64,000 nucleotides of DNA. Origin: Oenanthe sinensis (lineage: Eukaryota > Streptophyta > Magnoliopsida > Apiales > Apiaceae). The notes beneath the pieces are model-generated. The model had not been told where the DNA came from. It searched no databases and was given only the letters and a program-made list of their open reading frames with translations. Positions 24,796 to 37,449 of the stretch are shown here, in pieces. The translations under genes and the position numbers were made by a program. Numbering within the stretch: position 1 is the first letter of the stretch; each line of letters starts with the position of its first letter. The DNA lies in NCBI GenBank assembly GCA_028671895.1, contig CM053810.1:29801501-29865500 (forward strand). The letters are read 5' to 3'.

Positions 24796-26856
24796 TTAGC
24801 ATTGTGAAGAATAAACAATTCTAATTGATTTGAAAGTCTACACTACATAAATAAAATGACGGGCTCATTTTGATTAGTTGAAAAATATACAACCACACAG
24901 AGAGATATAGAGAAAACCAGAAGCAGAGAAGAAGAAAATACAAAGCCATACTCATACCTTTTTCACTAGAGTTTTATATTCTAGCTGGTTCATTATATTG
25001 CAAATACATAGGGCTATTATAAAATACTATCTGTGAGATTGATTTCCTTTTGTACAAATATATAGTCAAATATTATAAAAGGAATCAGTCATATCTCTTT
25101 ATTATTGCAAAAAACTAATTTGTTCTTCGAAAACCGGTTCATTAAAACAGGGTGTAGCACCCATCTGGGTTTATATACGAAAGATATATTCTCCGAACCT
25201 TGTCTCATTTATTTACTTGCTAATTTTTTAGATCTTAATTGATTATTCATAAAAATAGAAAATTAATAAGCTAGCCTCCTAAACACTATTCACCTCATAA
25301 ACTTGAACCCACTAACTGAACTCCAAATTATTTATCCGTAAAAGATTCGAAAGAATTTTTTTAATTTAGTGAGCATCGTGTTCAACCCCGCCTTCTACGA
25401 TATTTCGGGACCTAATACATAATCCCCACACATCTGTGCTTCATCTCATAATCCCCACGAAATTGAGCACTATTTCATAAGTCCATACAGCTAGGCATCA
25501 TCTCTTAAGTCCCACACAATTGGGCATCGTCTTATAACCACCACACAATTTGACACTATCTTGAAATTCTCACGAAGCTACGCAACATCTTTAAATATTC
25601 ATATAACTAATCTGATGAAATCCTTGAACAAACATTAGAAACTTTCAAAAATGCAGCGTTATGTTTTGAAGAGTGTGTTTGCTAAGGTCCTTCTTGATTT
25701 AAATAGTAACAACCAATGTATACACATTATCATTCATGTTGACACATATACATTATACACATGAACTACTTAACTTGTGCTATTAATATCTTTTTTTCAA
25801 TTGTCTTAATAATCTGCAAGCTTGAAGTTGCTACACATTAGCTCACATAGGAATTTGGTATTGGAGTTATTAAGCATTTCATCAGGCTTAGGCGTTAAAC
25901 TTGAATATGTCTATATATTTTAATGAACAAGAATTTATGAGGTTGAGGTGAATATTAACCTGTGACCATAAGATTTTTCCTAACTCTTGTGTGGCCCTGA
26001 ACCTAATTATGGGGGTCCTAATTCATTTTTCTTAGGAATCGAACCTATTTAAAGATGAGATATCTTTTTTACTATTTATAGACCTAAACTTATGATTTGG
26101 AGGTCTTAGTCACTGAAAACAAAAGATATAAGCATACAAAGTATAATATTTATTAATTGAGAATTTATTTCAAACATGTTCCATGGAACCTAGTTATTTC
26201 TAAATTATCATTTACAGGCATAGAAGTAATAGGTATCCAACAAATTGGGAAATTTAAGCTAGGCCCTAGAACTAGAGAGGCCATATATGATCGGCAAATC
26301 AATGTAGTTTGAACACAAACGACCAATAAGTAGTTGTAATATGGCAGAGTCAAGGTAGCACAAGTCGTATTGCCCGAAGGGGCATGCTGCAAAAGCGTAG
26401 GTGAATGATAAGCATATGAGGCATACCTGAAGGGCAACGGCATCAGTGTGGTACCAGGTTCCCGTCGCTAACTACCGCCTGTATGAGTTCATCCATCCAA
26501 ACTAATGAAGACTTCGAAACTAAACCAAATAGGTAGCTGTGTTGTCAGTAAGAAGGTAGTTAGCGCCTTTCGAAGCACTTTCTAGTGTGCGCTTATTCCA
26601 TCATGAAGAAAATGATTGTGAGAATAGAGTTGGAGCTGAGTACACGAAATGATAAATTTTGGTCCTGAGTTTCATTTGTCACACCTATGGGTGAACCCGA
26701 AAGCTGAATTTGTGAGGTTCATGCACCAGTACCAGGTTTTAAATGTTAATTTAATATAGGGGAAGATGCTAATTGGATTATGCATGCTACTATGTTGTAT
26801 TTTTTATTTATTATGCCGAGTTAGATCATGTAAGTTTAGAAGTACATTGTGGGAGA
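24796..26856. other. Intergenic stretch without recognised gene
   Basis: AT-rich, with only short chance open frames. It contains the 29-bp minisatellite at 25418-25590. Nothing else could be assigned. Confidence 0.6.
25418..25590. repeat. Degenerate 29-bp minisatellite, six units
   Basis: Units follow the pattern cataatccccacacaattgggcatcatct with much variation; six consecutive units span 173 bp. Non-coding. Confidence 0.7.
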
Positions 26857-29050
26857 TGTGTATCAATTCATGAGGATTGATATGGACACTGAACCTCATT
26901 GTTGTATTGGTTTCTTTTGCATTCAATGGCTACAAGGAGCTGATGGGTAGTTATTGTGCCCTAAATTTCTCTTGGGCCGGATTTGGGTCTAGGGAGTTCT
27001 TGAAGTGTTCTATAAGCTATAATGAGAATTAGAGAGGTTCCACTCCAATAAGGTAATTCATGAAAGAGGTTTGTAAATCCTGAAGGGGAGAACCACTCAT
27101 AGATGAGCCACATTCAAGAATAGAGGATTCAGTTATGCAGAGGTTCTAATAGGTGTGCCCTAAAATCTGCCTAAGGTTCCATTGTCCAGAGAGTTTTCAT
27201 TGTATAAAGGTTCGAACCTATTTTGGAGAGGTTAAGGGATGTCAATGAACCTGATAATTCACTTGAGACGTTTTAACATGCTCTAGTTGAGAGTGTTTGA
27301 CCTAAAACCATTCATGTATGATGAGTTAGGAAAAACTTTATGCTACCCTTATTTAATTTCATTTGATAATAATAAAGTATTTATTTGTTATGTTACGGGC
27401 TTAATCTATTTGAAGTATATTAAATAAGATGTTTCATAGTTTAGAGCAAAGCTTCTAGAATTATAATGAAATTGTAATAATGAGATCTAGAAGATAATAG
27501 CTTTAGACTTAAACAGTTTCTGATCATAGGATAACTAATTAGAAATTGGTAAATCCGTAAAGATCAGTACACACTATGTTAGCTCTCTTAGGAGGATGTC
27601 TGTTCTCACAGACATTTGTGTGGTGACACTATATCTAGTATGTAGGTGCTTATTAAGGAATAAGTTCACTGAACATGACTCGATAAGTAGAATATCTAGT
27701 ATGCATGTAGAATAGTTGTTTATTAAATAAATAGTTGTACAAGTATCCTTAGACTTGAGATCGTTAGAGTAATCTCGTACACAATGAATTATGCTTTGGT
27801 TTAGTCATTAGTCTCTAGGACATTCATTAGGTCCATTTTGGGCATAGTGATTTGTGTATGAAGATAGTTAACGGATCAATAAAGGATCTGCCCCTTCCAG
27901 TAAATGAAGTGAATATCCTATGTTATTATTAGATATGCAAGTTCAGGAATCTTTGGCCAGAGTGAATGAAATTAGAAAGAGTTTCTAATTTGCATTAAAA
28001 GGAACTTTGCATTATGAATAAGAAATCATATGTTTAAATTAGATAGGCTTGACACGAGTTTCATGCCTTGTATTTAATCGGGATATTGAAGGGTAGAATG
28101 AATTAATTATACGGTAACTAATTACTGACAGGTTCTAAGTATTCTAAGCAATGATTTCGTATTATCTGGATAGTCGCGATATGTTGAGAAGCATCACTCA
28201 CGATGTAGAATAAATATAATTAATCAGATTAATTATATTTAATGATTTAATAGAATTCATATAAATAATAAATAAAATGTTTATTATTATTTATTTCTAC
28301 TACCGGTTTAATATTGAACCTAAAGAGTCACACCATAAAAGAGATTAAATTATAGATGAATGAATAATTAATAATAGCTAGTCATTATTTATTTATGAAA
28401 TAAATAATTACTTAGCAAATTTTATAAATTAATTAAATGAGATTTAATTGATTATAAATTATTTAAGATAAGATCTTAATATTATTAATTAAATATTTAA
28501 TTAAAGTAATTAAATATGAAGAGAGAATAATTTTCTAAAAGAGTTTAGAAAAAGGAATTAATGATTAAAATAGTTTTAATCATTAACTAATTAATTAATA
28601 AGATTAATTAATTAAATAGAGAATTAATAATAAGATATTTATAGAAAATATCTCAGCTGAGATATTTGCCTATAAATATAGGATTATAAACCCTAATACT
28701 TAAAACCCTAATATTTGTGAGAAATATTTTAAAAGGGAGGCAACCCTAATTTCTTCTCTAGCCTCCTCCTTTATCTTTTAGTTTGATTCTTGGTGGATAT
28801 CTTTAGAGCACTCCACACTTGAGGGGTGATTGCAAGGATTGAAGAACAAGATCTTCTCTAGCGGTTGCCGGAAAGCAATCGAGGTATTCTTCAATTTATA
28901 AAATAGTTTTTGTATCTATATGTATGTATACATAGGAATATATGCAAATAAATGTTATTCAATGCTTGCGCTGGTGCATAAATTCCTTCACTAGTTTCCC
29001 GAAAACATGTTTCAGGTTCCAGGTAACAGCTTCCGGACAGAGTATCAAAA
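26857..29050 (+). repeat. Relict copia-type LTR-like region
   Basis: From about 27330 to 29050 the order of motifs parallels the element A LTR, though diverged: an AT-rich start, gacacgagtttcatgcc (compare gacacgagacatgcc in A), gagtcacacc, a palindrome aattaaatgagatttaatt near 28431, cctataaatat near 28670, and a gcggttgccgg...gaggtattc end block. The left edge is uncertain: a purine run gtgggaga at 26849-26856 followed by TGTG could mark a 3' LTR start. No target duplication, primer site or coding remnant was found. Treat it as an old solo or truncated LTR, or several overlapping relics. Confidence 0.45.
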
Positions 29051-29150
29051 TTAGAGTTTGAGATTGATTCTTTCGCGAAAAACCTTATGAGCATGATTTA
29101 TTACATCAGAGGAAGCCTTCTAGTTGGATTTCAACTAACTAAAAATGATA

Positions 29151-29152
<2 letters not shown>

Positions 29153-29204
<52 letters not shown>
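29153..29204. repeat. (AT)n microsatellite
   Basis: About 25 consecutive AT/TA dinucleotides without interruption. Confidence 0.95.
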
Positions 29205-29208
<4 letters not shown>

Positions 29209-29932
29209 ATATATATTTATACGGAGGTTTCAAAGAGTCTTACTCGAGTTACGACACCTATTTTTGTACAAATAAATGTGTTTAAAGGAGTAATCAACAT
29301 CTAAAAACATGGCTGATCAGTTGATTAAAGATACTTAGTAGAAGATGAGAACGACATGTGGGATTTGATCCCTAAAATATGTCGGCAATTTACAGGTGAT
29401 TGGGAGAAATACATTACATAGATAAGCACATATACTTTTGTATTAACCATTCATTTTGTATTAAATGTGTCGTAGTTCGGATTGTTAATTATTTTATTCG
29501 AAATGTATTTGTTTATCAATTAAAAATTTAAATATGCAATTATGTATAAACAACAGGTCCAAGAAAGAAATCTAACTTGGTTTATTTATTTATTTATTTA
29601 ATGCCTATTATATCGACTGAAATCGGCAGAATTATCATTTATAATAATTCTTTACTTTTAATTTTTAACATTAAAAATAACAAATCTACTCAAAACGTTT
29701 TGTACCTTAAGAATAAGGACTACATAAAAGATGGCCTACATTGCACACACATACATCAATGTTGGGACAGGGACATTATCTTGTAAGATATACACACGCG
29801 TTACACGTATTATGTGCGTGTTCGTGTCTACTAAATCATACAGTATTAAATTGACAGTGCTCATAATAAAATATCGCATCTATCTAGTATCTAGCATCTA
29901 GCATCTAGCATCTACCCTTCCTTCACTTCAGC
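29205..29932. other. Upstream intergenic region of the LanC-like gene
   Basis: No gene seen. It contains a short (TTTA)n run near 29579-29601 and an imperfect tatctagc/atctagc repeat at about 29880-29914, just upstream of the gene's TATA box. Confidence 0.6.
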
Positions 29933-29940
29933 TATATATA
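29933..29940 (+). promoter_or_regulatory. Putative TATA box of the LanC-like gene
   Basis: TATATATA 53 bp before the start codon. Transcription would start around 29965-29970, giving a short 5' UTR of about 25 nt. Confidence 0.55.
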
Positions 29941-29992
29941 GAAATTATAGATACAAGCTCTAAACTCAACTTCTCCCATATACAAAGAAAAC

Positions 29993-32900
29993 ATGTCTTC
30001 CTTGTTAGAAAACTTTGCTTCAACCCCTACTAACAATGACAATAATAATCAAGAAGATATAATTCAAGGGTCAGATTTGCTTCACGCACCAGATCCAACG
30101 CTCGCTAATCTCTCACTCACAACCGACATCATTTTCAAAGCTGCCATCTCGCTCAAAAACCAGGTATCAAACTCAACGACTCTGTCTTGACTCGGTACGA
30201 CTCGGTTAAAAATGTAAAGCTGTTTATTAGTTTGTTATAATGATTACTTTTTCGGTACGGGACTATTCAAGGTGGTGAAAAACACGTGGGAAGAACGGAG
30301 CGGTAATGTAAGCGACCCGACAGTGTATTCGGGTGTGTTGGGGACAGCGTTCACCTGCTTGCGCGCGTATGAAGCTACAGGTGATCAACATGATTTGCTT
30401 TTGTGTGGTGAGATTGTTGATGCCTGTGCCATGCTCTCATCTCCTCCCTCTATCAGGTACCTCATGATTTTTACAATCGGGAATCGATAAATAAGCTCCC
30501 CATTTTAGATGTTATACACGCTGCAGCTGCGCTGTTTGGACTGTTTTTTTGGATAATGCTTATCGTATTTGTCACTTCTAATGTTGACTTCTGCGTATTA
30601 TGGATAGAAATGGAAAATAAACAAAACATCTAAAGTTTGCTAATATATATGCAAAGTTTCTTAATAAGCGTAAATTTTTAAAAGAAACCTTTGATTAAGA
30701 ATTAAAGTAGTATTATTCGTTCAATTTTTTTTGAATAAGTAGGTTTATAACATTACAAATGAGTATCTGGTTTAAGCAATTTTGTGGTGAGGCTGAGTCG
30801 AACTCAGGAATTAGGACATGAGACGAATAGACAATAGTGGATGAGTTCTTTACTACTTGAACTATCCAATCATGCTCGTTCATCCAAATTTTAAAGTTTA
30901 GTGTTTGTTGCTGTATCAATTAATAACTTTGACATATTTTTGGACTCTCTGGTGATAAATGTAATATTGTACTAGATATTTTTATAGCAAAGGCCAAAGG
31001 GTCTTCACAGCAACGAATCTCTATTATTTTATTTCACCAAATTTCTTTATTAATTGAGGACCCTCCTCTGTTCCCTTCATTTTTTTTTCTTTTATCAATG
31101 TGCACCACGTGTTATGAAAAGGTGCGTCACTGTCCTAGTGTGTGTACAAGTGGGAAAAGGAAAATATGCCTCCGGAGGCTTGAAACTTAGAACTCTTGTT
31201 ATGAAGAGGCAGAAGTATCCATTGGGCTATAATGCTGGAATTGACATTATTAATGAAAATACGATTACACTGCCTTCATGTGTGCTTCCAAGAAAGGAGT
31301 TTAAGGACTTTCGTTAGGAAATATGGATATGAAAGTAAAAGAAAGTTTGTTAAATGTGAGAATTTTGTAGTTTTGCAGGTATGAGATATCGTGACAGTGT
31401 AAGTTTGCATTTTTTCTGTTATTGACTAGTTGCCTGAAACTGATATTCTCTCGGCTTACTGAACCTTTCGCATGGAATAATTCATGTTTTATTACAGTTC
31501 TATATTTATGCTTATAGTAGTTGCGTGTTTGGATTTTGGTGAAGGCATGTCACCTTTTTATATGGACAAGGGGGAGTATACTCATTGGGAGCTGTGGTCT
31601 CAAATTACAAAGGAGACCATCAAAAGCGAGACATGTATCTGAAACTCTTCCTCGAGGTAAATTAAATCCCCCTTTGTCGCCACTTTATGATTTTATGAAT
31701 CTTCAATATGGTCTAGCGGTTGGAATATTCTTTAAAATTCTTCTGGGATAAACTGTTAATATAGTAGGCTAAGATTTTGCCATTTATGATGTTCTTATGC
31801 CAATGTTTTGTTACTTTTTTCGTTCTATCTGGGGTCTGTATGGAAGAACACTCTCTACTCCAACAAGTAGAGGTAAGGTTTGAGTAGATCTTACTCTCCT
31901 TAGTTTTAGTTTTATGGATATAATGGGTATGTTTGATTTGGTTTAGTTAACTTTGAAGATTCTTCTTCTCTAGGACAACGAAGTGTTCTCACAAAATACA
32001 AGTCCTGGTTTTTGGTATTATATTTGGTAGTAGTGCTGTAACAGATTTTAGGCAGACAACGTGTTAGTAATGTTTGGTAAACATGTTAATGATGCTGTAA
32101 CAGAAATCAGGAAGTCACATGGGCTTGAATGCCAGTTCAGGTTTGAATTTAAAGTAATTATTATATTAAGGTTTATGTTGATAGGACTTGATATATTCTA
32201 ATTGCAGTATACACGTGTAAAAAAATATCTGGACACTGAAAACAAATATGGCCTAAGAAACTTTTACAAAAGAACAATTGTTTAAAGTCTATCTGTGTTA
32301 ATAGTCGTGGCCTGGCGAATTAACTACCCACGTAAGTTATCCAGAACACAGGAAAAACTGTATTGCTTCAGGTTTGAAAAAGGAAATTGTAGTAAAATTT
32401 ACAATATTGAAGTTTTGTGGTAGTAATGCTCTGTATACCAATCGAAGATCTGTATTTGCCATGGTGTCTCCCAATAGAATACGAGTATGAAAGGAGTATA
32501 TTAGTATATTACTAGTACTATTATGTATGATTAATAGCTATGCTGCCCAGTATAGTTAATTGTGATGTTCGAGTTGATGCAAAAGTCTTGACATGAGGAA
32601 GTTGCATCAGATTTCTTTAAGATGTTATCTAGAGCAATTGAGTAAACACATTATTTGCTATCTATATTAGGAGATTCTCTACAGGAAAACATAATCAATT
32701 TATCTGTGTATTATTCTGGTATAAATTTTGTATGAGGTCTTTCTTCTTGTCTAATTCCTAATGTTCAGTTTGCAGAAGACAAAGCACTTCCTGTTGGTCC
32801 CCATGAAGGCGGACTTGGAATGTCATATGATCTTCTTTATGGACGTACTGGGTTTTTATGGGCAGCTCTATTTATAAACAAGTACTTGGGGGAAACAGCA

Positions 32901-33798
32901 GTGCCTTTTGATCTTCTTATGCCAATTGTGAAAGCTGTATTAGCTGGGGGCAGAGCAGGGGTGTCTGACAAAACTGCCTGTCCACTGATGTACAGGTGGC
33001 ATGGGACTAGGTACTGGGGTGCAGCTAATGGTCTTGCAGGTATTCTGCATGTGCTGCTTCATTTCCCACTATCAGAAGAGGATGCTGAAGATGTTAAAGG
33101 GACTTTAAGGTACATGATGAGCAATAGATTCCCTCACAGCGGCAATTATCCTTCATGTGAAGGGAACCCAAGGGATAAGCTGGTTCAATGGTCTCATGGT
33201 GCAGCTGGTATGGCCATCACACTGTCCAAGGCATCAGAGGTATGTACCCCTTGCATAGTGACTTACTGAGGGTACATTAATTCAAACACTCGAACATGCA
33301 TATGTAGGAGGACAAATGATTCTTGATTATGAACTCAAAAACTGTAGTTTGTGTATGTGTTGTTTATCTAATGTAATAAACTAAATACTAATAAAGTGCG
33401 CAATATGGTACACTGTAGTCTGGTGTGTTATAAGAGTTTATCCTATGCTTTCGCAGGTATTTACATGTGACAGAGAATTCCAGAATGCAGCTATAGAAGC
33501 TGGAGAGGTAGTATGGAAGAGAGGTTTGGTTGAGAAGCCAGGACTTTCAGATGGAGCCTCTGGGAATGCTTATGCATTCTTGTCTCTCTATCATTTGACA
33601 GGAGAGGGCATATATGAAGAGAGAGCGAAAGCGTTTGCAAGCTTTTTATACCATAAATCCAGAGAACTTATGATTGTCGGAAACTCTCAGGAACCCAATC
33701 ACAGGTATTCTCTTTTCCTCGGGCTTGCTGGTACAGTATGCCTATGGTTTGATTTGCTTAGGCCAGAAAACTCAAGGTTTCCTGGGTATGAAATATGA
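29993..33798 (+). CDS. GCL1: LanC-like protein (GCL1-type), five exons, 426 aa
   Basis: Lanthionine synthetase C-like protein of the plant GCR2/GCL family, related to animal LANCL. Exons by GT/AG sites and frame: 29993-30163, 30272-30456, 31545-31656, 32769-33239, 33457-33798 (1,281 nt with stop); introns 108, 1,088, 1,112 and 217 bp. The length suits LANCL proteins (about 400-430 aa). LanC-type alpha-barrel repeats are visible, e.g. YSGVLGTAF, YGQGGVYSLGA, YGRTGFLWA, YWGAANGLAGI (N243), QWSHGAAG (S298), LSDGASGN (S344, D345) and LFLGLAGTVCLWFDLL. Zinc-binding LanC/LANCL enzymes have Cys, then Cys-His at the last two sites; here these are Ser, Ser and Asp. Plant proteins were once proposed as ABA receptors (disputed), so no pathway is assigned. 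GCL1 rather than GCR2/GCL2 is a recognition call from overall resemblance. The first ATG after the TATA box is taken as start. Confidence 0.88.
30717..30882 (-). mobile_element. tRNA-derived SINE in intron 2 of the LanC-like gene
   Basis: On the minus strand: an A-box-like tagttcaagtagtaaag, about 40 nt later a B-box-like gagttcgactc, a short body, and an A-rich 3' tail (caaaaaaaa, seen as t8 near 30725 on the plus strand). It is flanked by TCGTTCA at 30717-30723 and 30876-30882. About 150 bp with both Pol III boxes, tail and target duplication is SINE structure. The family was not identified. Confidence 0.65.
31829..31900 (+). mobile_element. SINE fragment in intron 3
   Basis: The blocks ctggggtctgtatggaaga, ctctctactcc and agtagaggtaaggtttgag resemble a conserved segment common in plant SINEs (tctctac...gtagaggtaaggtctgcg). 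Only about 70 bp is recognisable; ends and target duplication were not found. Confidence 0.5.
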
Positions 33799-34403
33799 AT
33801 TAGCGTCGGCTTTGCATGGCCATGTGGGTTTCTTGTTGAGCAGTTGAGCTTTAATGTAGAATTATGTTATCCCTCTTGTATGTCTATCAACATGCATCAA
33901 CTGTTGTATTATATGATGAGGCGAGCAATGTAAGAGGTTCTTGCATGATCAGTTTTTTACCTATTGGATAATGCTGCAATTCAGTTGTTGTCTGGCTCAT
34001 CCTTCCAACCAAAAAATAACTGATGATAATAGAATGGTAATCCAAGTCGACAGTTCGAAGTTGTATATCTGCGCTTTACTGGAACTTGTAAGCCAGTCTG
34101 GTATAAAGAAGGTTTTAAATTCAATTATAAAGAGAATTGACTTGGATATCAATATATATAATGCATAGAATCTACTGTTTTTTTGGGACTTAAAAGAAAG
34201 TCCAATAGTTTACATGATGTCCTAAGATGAAATATAAGTAATGTATCAAAAAATCAAAGTCCAACGGTGTCCTGATGATTAATGACTTTTATTACCTAAA
34301 AATAGGTAACCAATAGTCATTACCTATTTCATTTATTTGAATGAAAAAAATTTTCCCTCCTCTTTTCTTCATCTTTTCACTCTTCCTTTTCTTTTTTACC
34401 TTC
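33799..34403 (+). other. 3' flank of the LanC-like gene
   Basis: Contains the 3' UTR; no clear AATAAA signal was located. Small open stretches (for example 33941-34168) lack protein features. From about 34170 the sequence looks like the left half of a MITE cut by the Sirevirus (see 34170-54330). Confidence 0.6.
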
Positions 34404-35535
34404 TGTGAGATACAGTCTTATGGATTAGGTTTTGATTATTTTGTCTTAATGATAAGTGTAAATTAAATTAGCATTAGGAAGTTACTAATTAATATAGTAA
34501 TCCTCCCTTAGGTTATTCAAAGTGACAATCAACGAGAAGAAAGTCAAATTGAGTCAAACTACTTTTATAAACAAAACTAAATGATTTTCTTTCTACATAT
34601 ATTTAGATAAGACTTATCAAAATAATGATAAAATCAAATCTAATTTATATATGTTATAGTTTGAGGCATATACTGAAGATGAACAAACAAAGTATTTTAA
34701 CACTGTTTTTACGAAACAGAAAATGTGTTATCTATTCAAAAGAGTGTTTGTTTTAAAGGTTTTCAAGGGAATATATTTTCAATATATTTTCTAAATATAT
34801 TTGTTCAATTTATCTTCAACAAAGTTCTGCCTAGATATAAAATACAGATTTTATCCCGGAAGCCCTGAATTGTCCTATTTCTTTGGATAATTTGTATTTT
34901 AATTCAAATTAAATATTCCTTGGACTTCATAGTCATTATTATTTTAGGAATATTATATTTGAATATGTTTTGAGTCAAAACTTTAGTCCAAACATTGACA
35001 AGTTCCGACAAATGGCTATCGAGTATTGTTTCGGGCTGTAGGGACAGCGAAACGATCTTTTTCTCAAAGTAGTATCTACTCATGTCCAAATGACTTGAAA
35101 CTTGGGGAATGTCATTAGAATATTGAAAAAGAATTTTAGGATTTTTTTCATAATTTTTGGGTGACTTTTATTTTTGACCTGTATTCCCGATTACGTTATT
35201 GGTTGTTCGGTCAATTAAAAGTCAATGAAGGTCAACTCCAAATTGAGTAGGATTTTGACCATGACCTATTGGGATAATTCCCAGATGGTTCCCAAATTTT
35301 CATAATTTTTGGAGCATATTTTGAAAAACGTCATATTTCCAACGTATCGTTCGGTTTCGTGTTTATTAGCTTTATTAATTAACTGAATGATGTTAGCACG
35401 TTTTTCCAAGCACCTATGTGGCCTCTTTCAGCTGATACAACTTTAATTTGAATTGTTGTGGCTCTCCTTGCTCCATGTAAACCCTTGTCCCCTTGTCCCC
35501 TTTTAAAATAAATCAAAAATGCCCCATTTTTGGCC

Positions 35536-35543
35536 TATAAATA
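35536..35543 (+). promoter_or_regulatory. TATA box in the Sirevirus 5' LTR
   Basis: TATAAATA in the context ggccTATAAATAaagccc, followed by a C-rich run. This suggests transcription starts near 35570 and U3 is about 1.17 kb. The identical box is at 51738-51745 in the 3' LTR. Confidence 0.65.
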
Positions 35544-36200
35544 AAGCCCTCCCCCCACACCATTTCTCAAGCCATTTAGTGCCAAGTATATGCTGCACAT
35601 TTCACTCCAAAGAAGCTCTCAAGATCAGTAGCTTTTCATCTCCAAGAGTTCTTGCCTTTTAAGCTTAGTTCTTACATAGATCTTACCTCTTTCAAGCTTA
35701 AAAACCCATATACTTGCACTTTAAACACACCAACCATACAAGTCCCTTTAGGCTACCCAAAGACCATATATCTACTGCCCTTAGACTTGTTTAGTTGTCC
35801 CCAAAGTTATACCAAAAGATCATATTCCGGCGATTTTCCGGCGACTTTTTCCGGCGACTACTTTTTGTGTGTTTTTGGCTTCAAAATTGGCTTTTTCTCT
35901 TGATTTCTCTCTAGATCTCAAGGGTTACAAGTTGATTCCATTTTTATGTGTTAGTACACATATTAGGCAGATTATAAATAGATTTGTGCTTGCTTGGTTT
36001 GTTTGTTAGATCTATTATATAGTTAGCCTTGTCTACGATTTATATAGTTACGTGCTTAAATTGTTTGTTTGTTGTTTTCTATATAAATTGTGGTAACCGT
36101 TGGAAGAGCCTTACTATATACTCTTGCTCTTCACAACAAATTAGTTGTTCATATCCTTGGCTTACCTATCCGGGATTAATAACAACTCCAAGTTACTTAA

Positions 36201-36760
36201 GTTCCGAGTAGAGACCGATTTGTATAAATCTCATATAGAGGTATAAACAAAAGGACTCCTTGTTGAATTTGGTAATTAAACTAGCTTTTATTCCAAGTAG
36301 AGACCAATTTGTATAAGTCTTATATAGGACATAAACAAAAGGACTCCTTGTTGAATATTTGCAAGTTAGCCCACTTTATTTCCGAGTTGAGATAATATTT
36401 GTATAAGTCTATATTATAAGACATAAACGAACATCTCCTTGTTTGAAATAAAAAGAGGCATAAACTAACTTATATTCCGAGATTAGAATATTTGTATAAA
36501 TCTCATATATTATTTAGAGATATAAACAAAGCTCTCTCGTAGAATATTTGTAAAGTTTAATCTCATTTTAATTCCGAGTCGAGAATTTTTGTATAAGTCT
36601 ATATATTAAGACATAAACAAAAGTACTCCTTGTTTGAATTATTAAGTGAAAGAAGCCAACCTAGATTCCGAGTTAGATACTATTCGTATAAGTCGAGGTA
36701 CGACATAAACGAAACATCCTCGTTTAATCTTAGTGGTTTATTTCGAGTGTGTTTTATAGG
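36201..36760 (+). repeat. Six roughly 93-bp tandem units in the Sirevirus 5' LTR
   Basis: Units start with ttccgagt.gaga near 36201, 36290, 36381, 36475, 36572 and 36666, each followed by tttgtataagtct, gacataaac and ctccttgtt blocks. They lie downstream of the inferred start site, hence in transcribed R/U5 or leader sequence. The copy at 52403-52962 in the 3' LTR is almost identical. Confidence 0.85.
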
Positions 36761-37449
36761 CCAACTTAAATGTTGCTCTAGGCCTTATAAACAACTTGAT
36801 TTCTGAAACGAGCTTGACATAAGTCAAGTCAATATATTCGGCCATTAGTTTAGATCATATACCCCGGCCTTATATATCGAACAAAAATAAATAAAGTAGT
36901 TAGAAAACGTACTTGATCTCATTCAAGTCAAATATATTTGGTCTATAACTTGACCTTATATATCCCTATATATATTATATATATATTTAATTTAAGTGCT
37001 TGCATTCATACGCTTTACATATCGCTTTTACTTTAGCATACGCACTTAAATTACTGCATACACGTTCACACACAACGTGTGGTTCGTCCTTCTCACGAAG
37101 CGACTTACCCCGACTCACATTTATATATTCTGTTGCTTCGGCTATATTATATATATCTGTTTGTTTCCGGTCTAGTACAGTAATATACTAGTCCACCAAT
37201 CTTCTTTTCTTAAACAGGGATTATTAAGTCGTAGTACTGGTTGTCTAGACTTTGTTAGTGAGGTGAAGTGAAGTGAGGTGATCCTTGTTCTAAGACCCAA
37301 GTCCTAGGCACGCCGACGGGAAGTTGGGTGTCTCTGCACCGTGAGGAAAAGGAAAGACCCAAGACCTAAGACCTAAGATCCAAGACCTACAGAGGGTTAG
37401 AGGAACATAGTCTACACAGGGTTGTAATTTTTTTTTTTCTTACTTGTAT

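Noticed and set aside
26165..26443. 92-codon minus-strand open frame
   Set aside because: No recognisable domain, no splice or promoter context, in relict intergenic DNA.
30272..33269. Treating the LanC-like gene as several broken pieces or a pseudogene
   Set aside because: Apparent stops fall in introns with proper GT/AG borders; spliced phases are consistent and give one uninterrupted 426-aa frame.
35652..36211. Small open frames (e.g. 35652-35903, 36029-36211) repeated identically at 51854-52413
   Set aside because: They recur only because they lie in both Sirevirus LTRs; no protein features.
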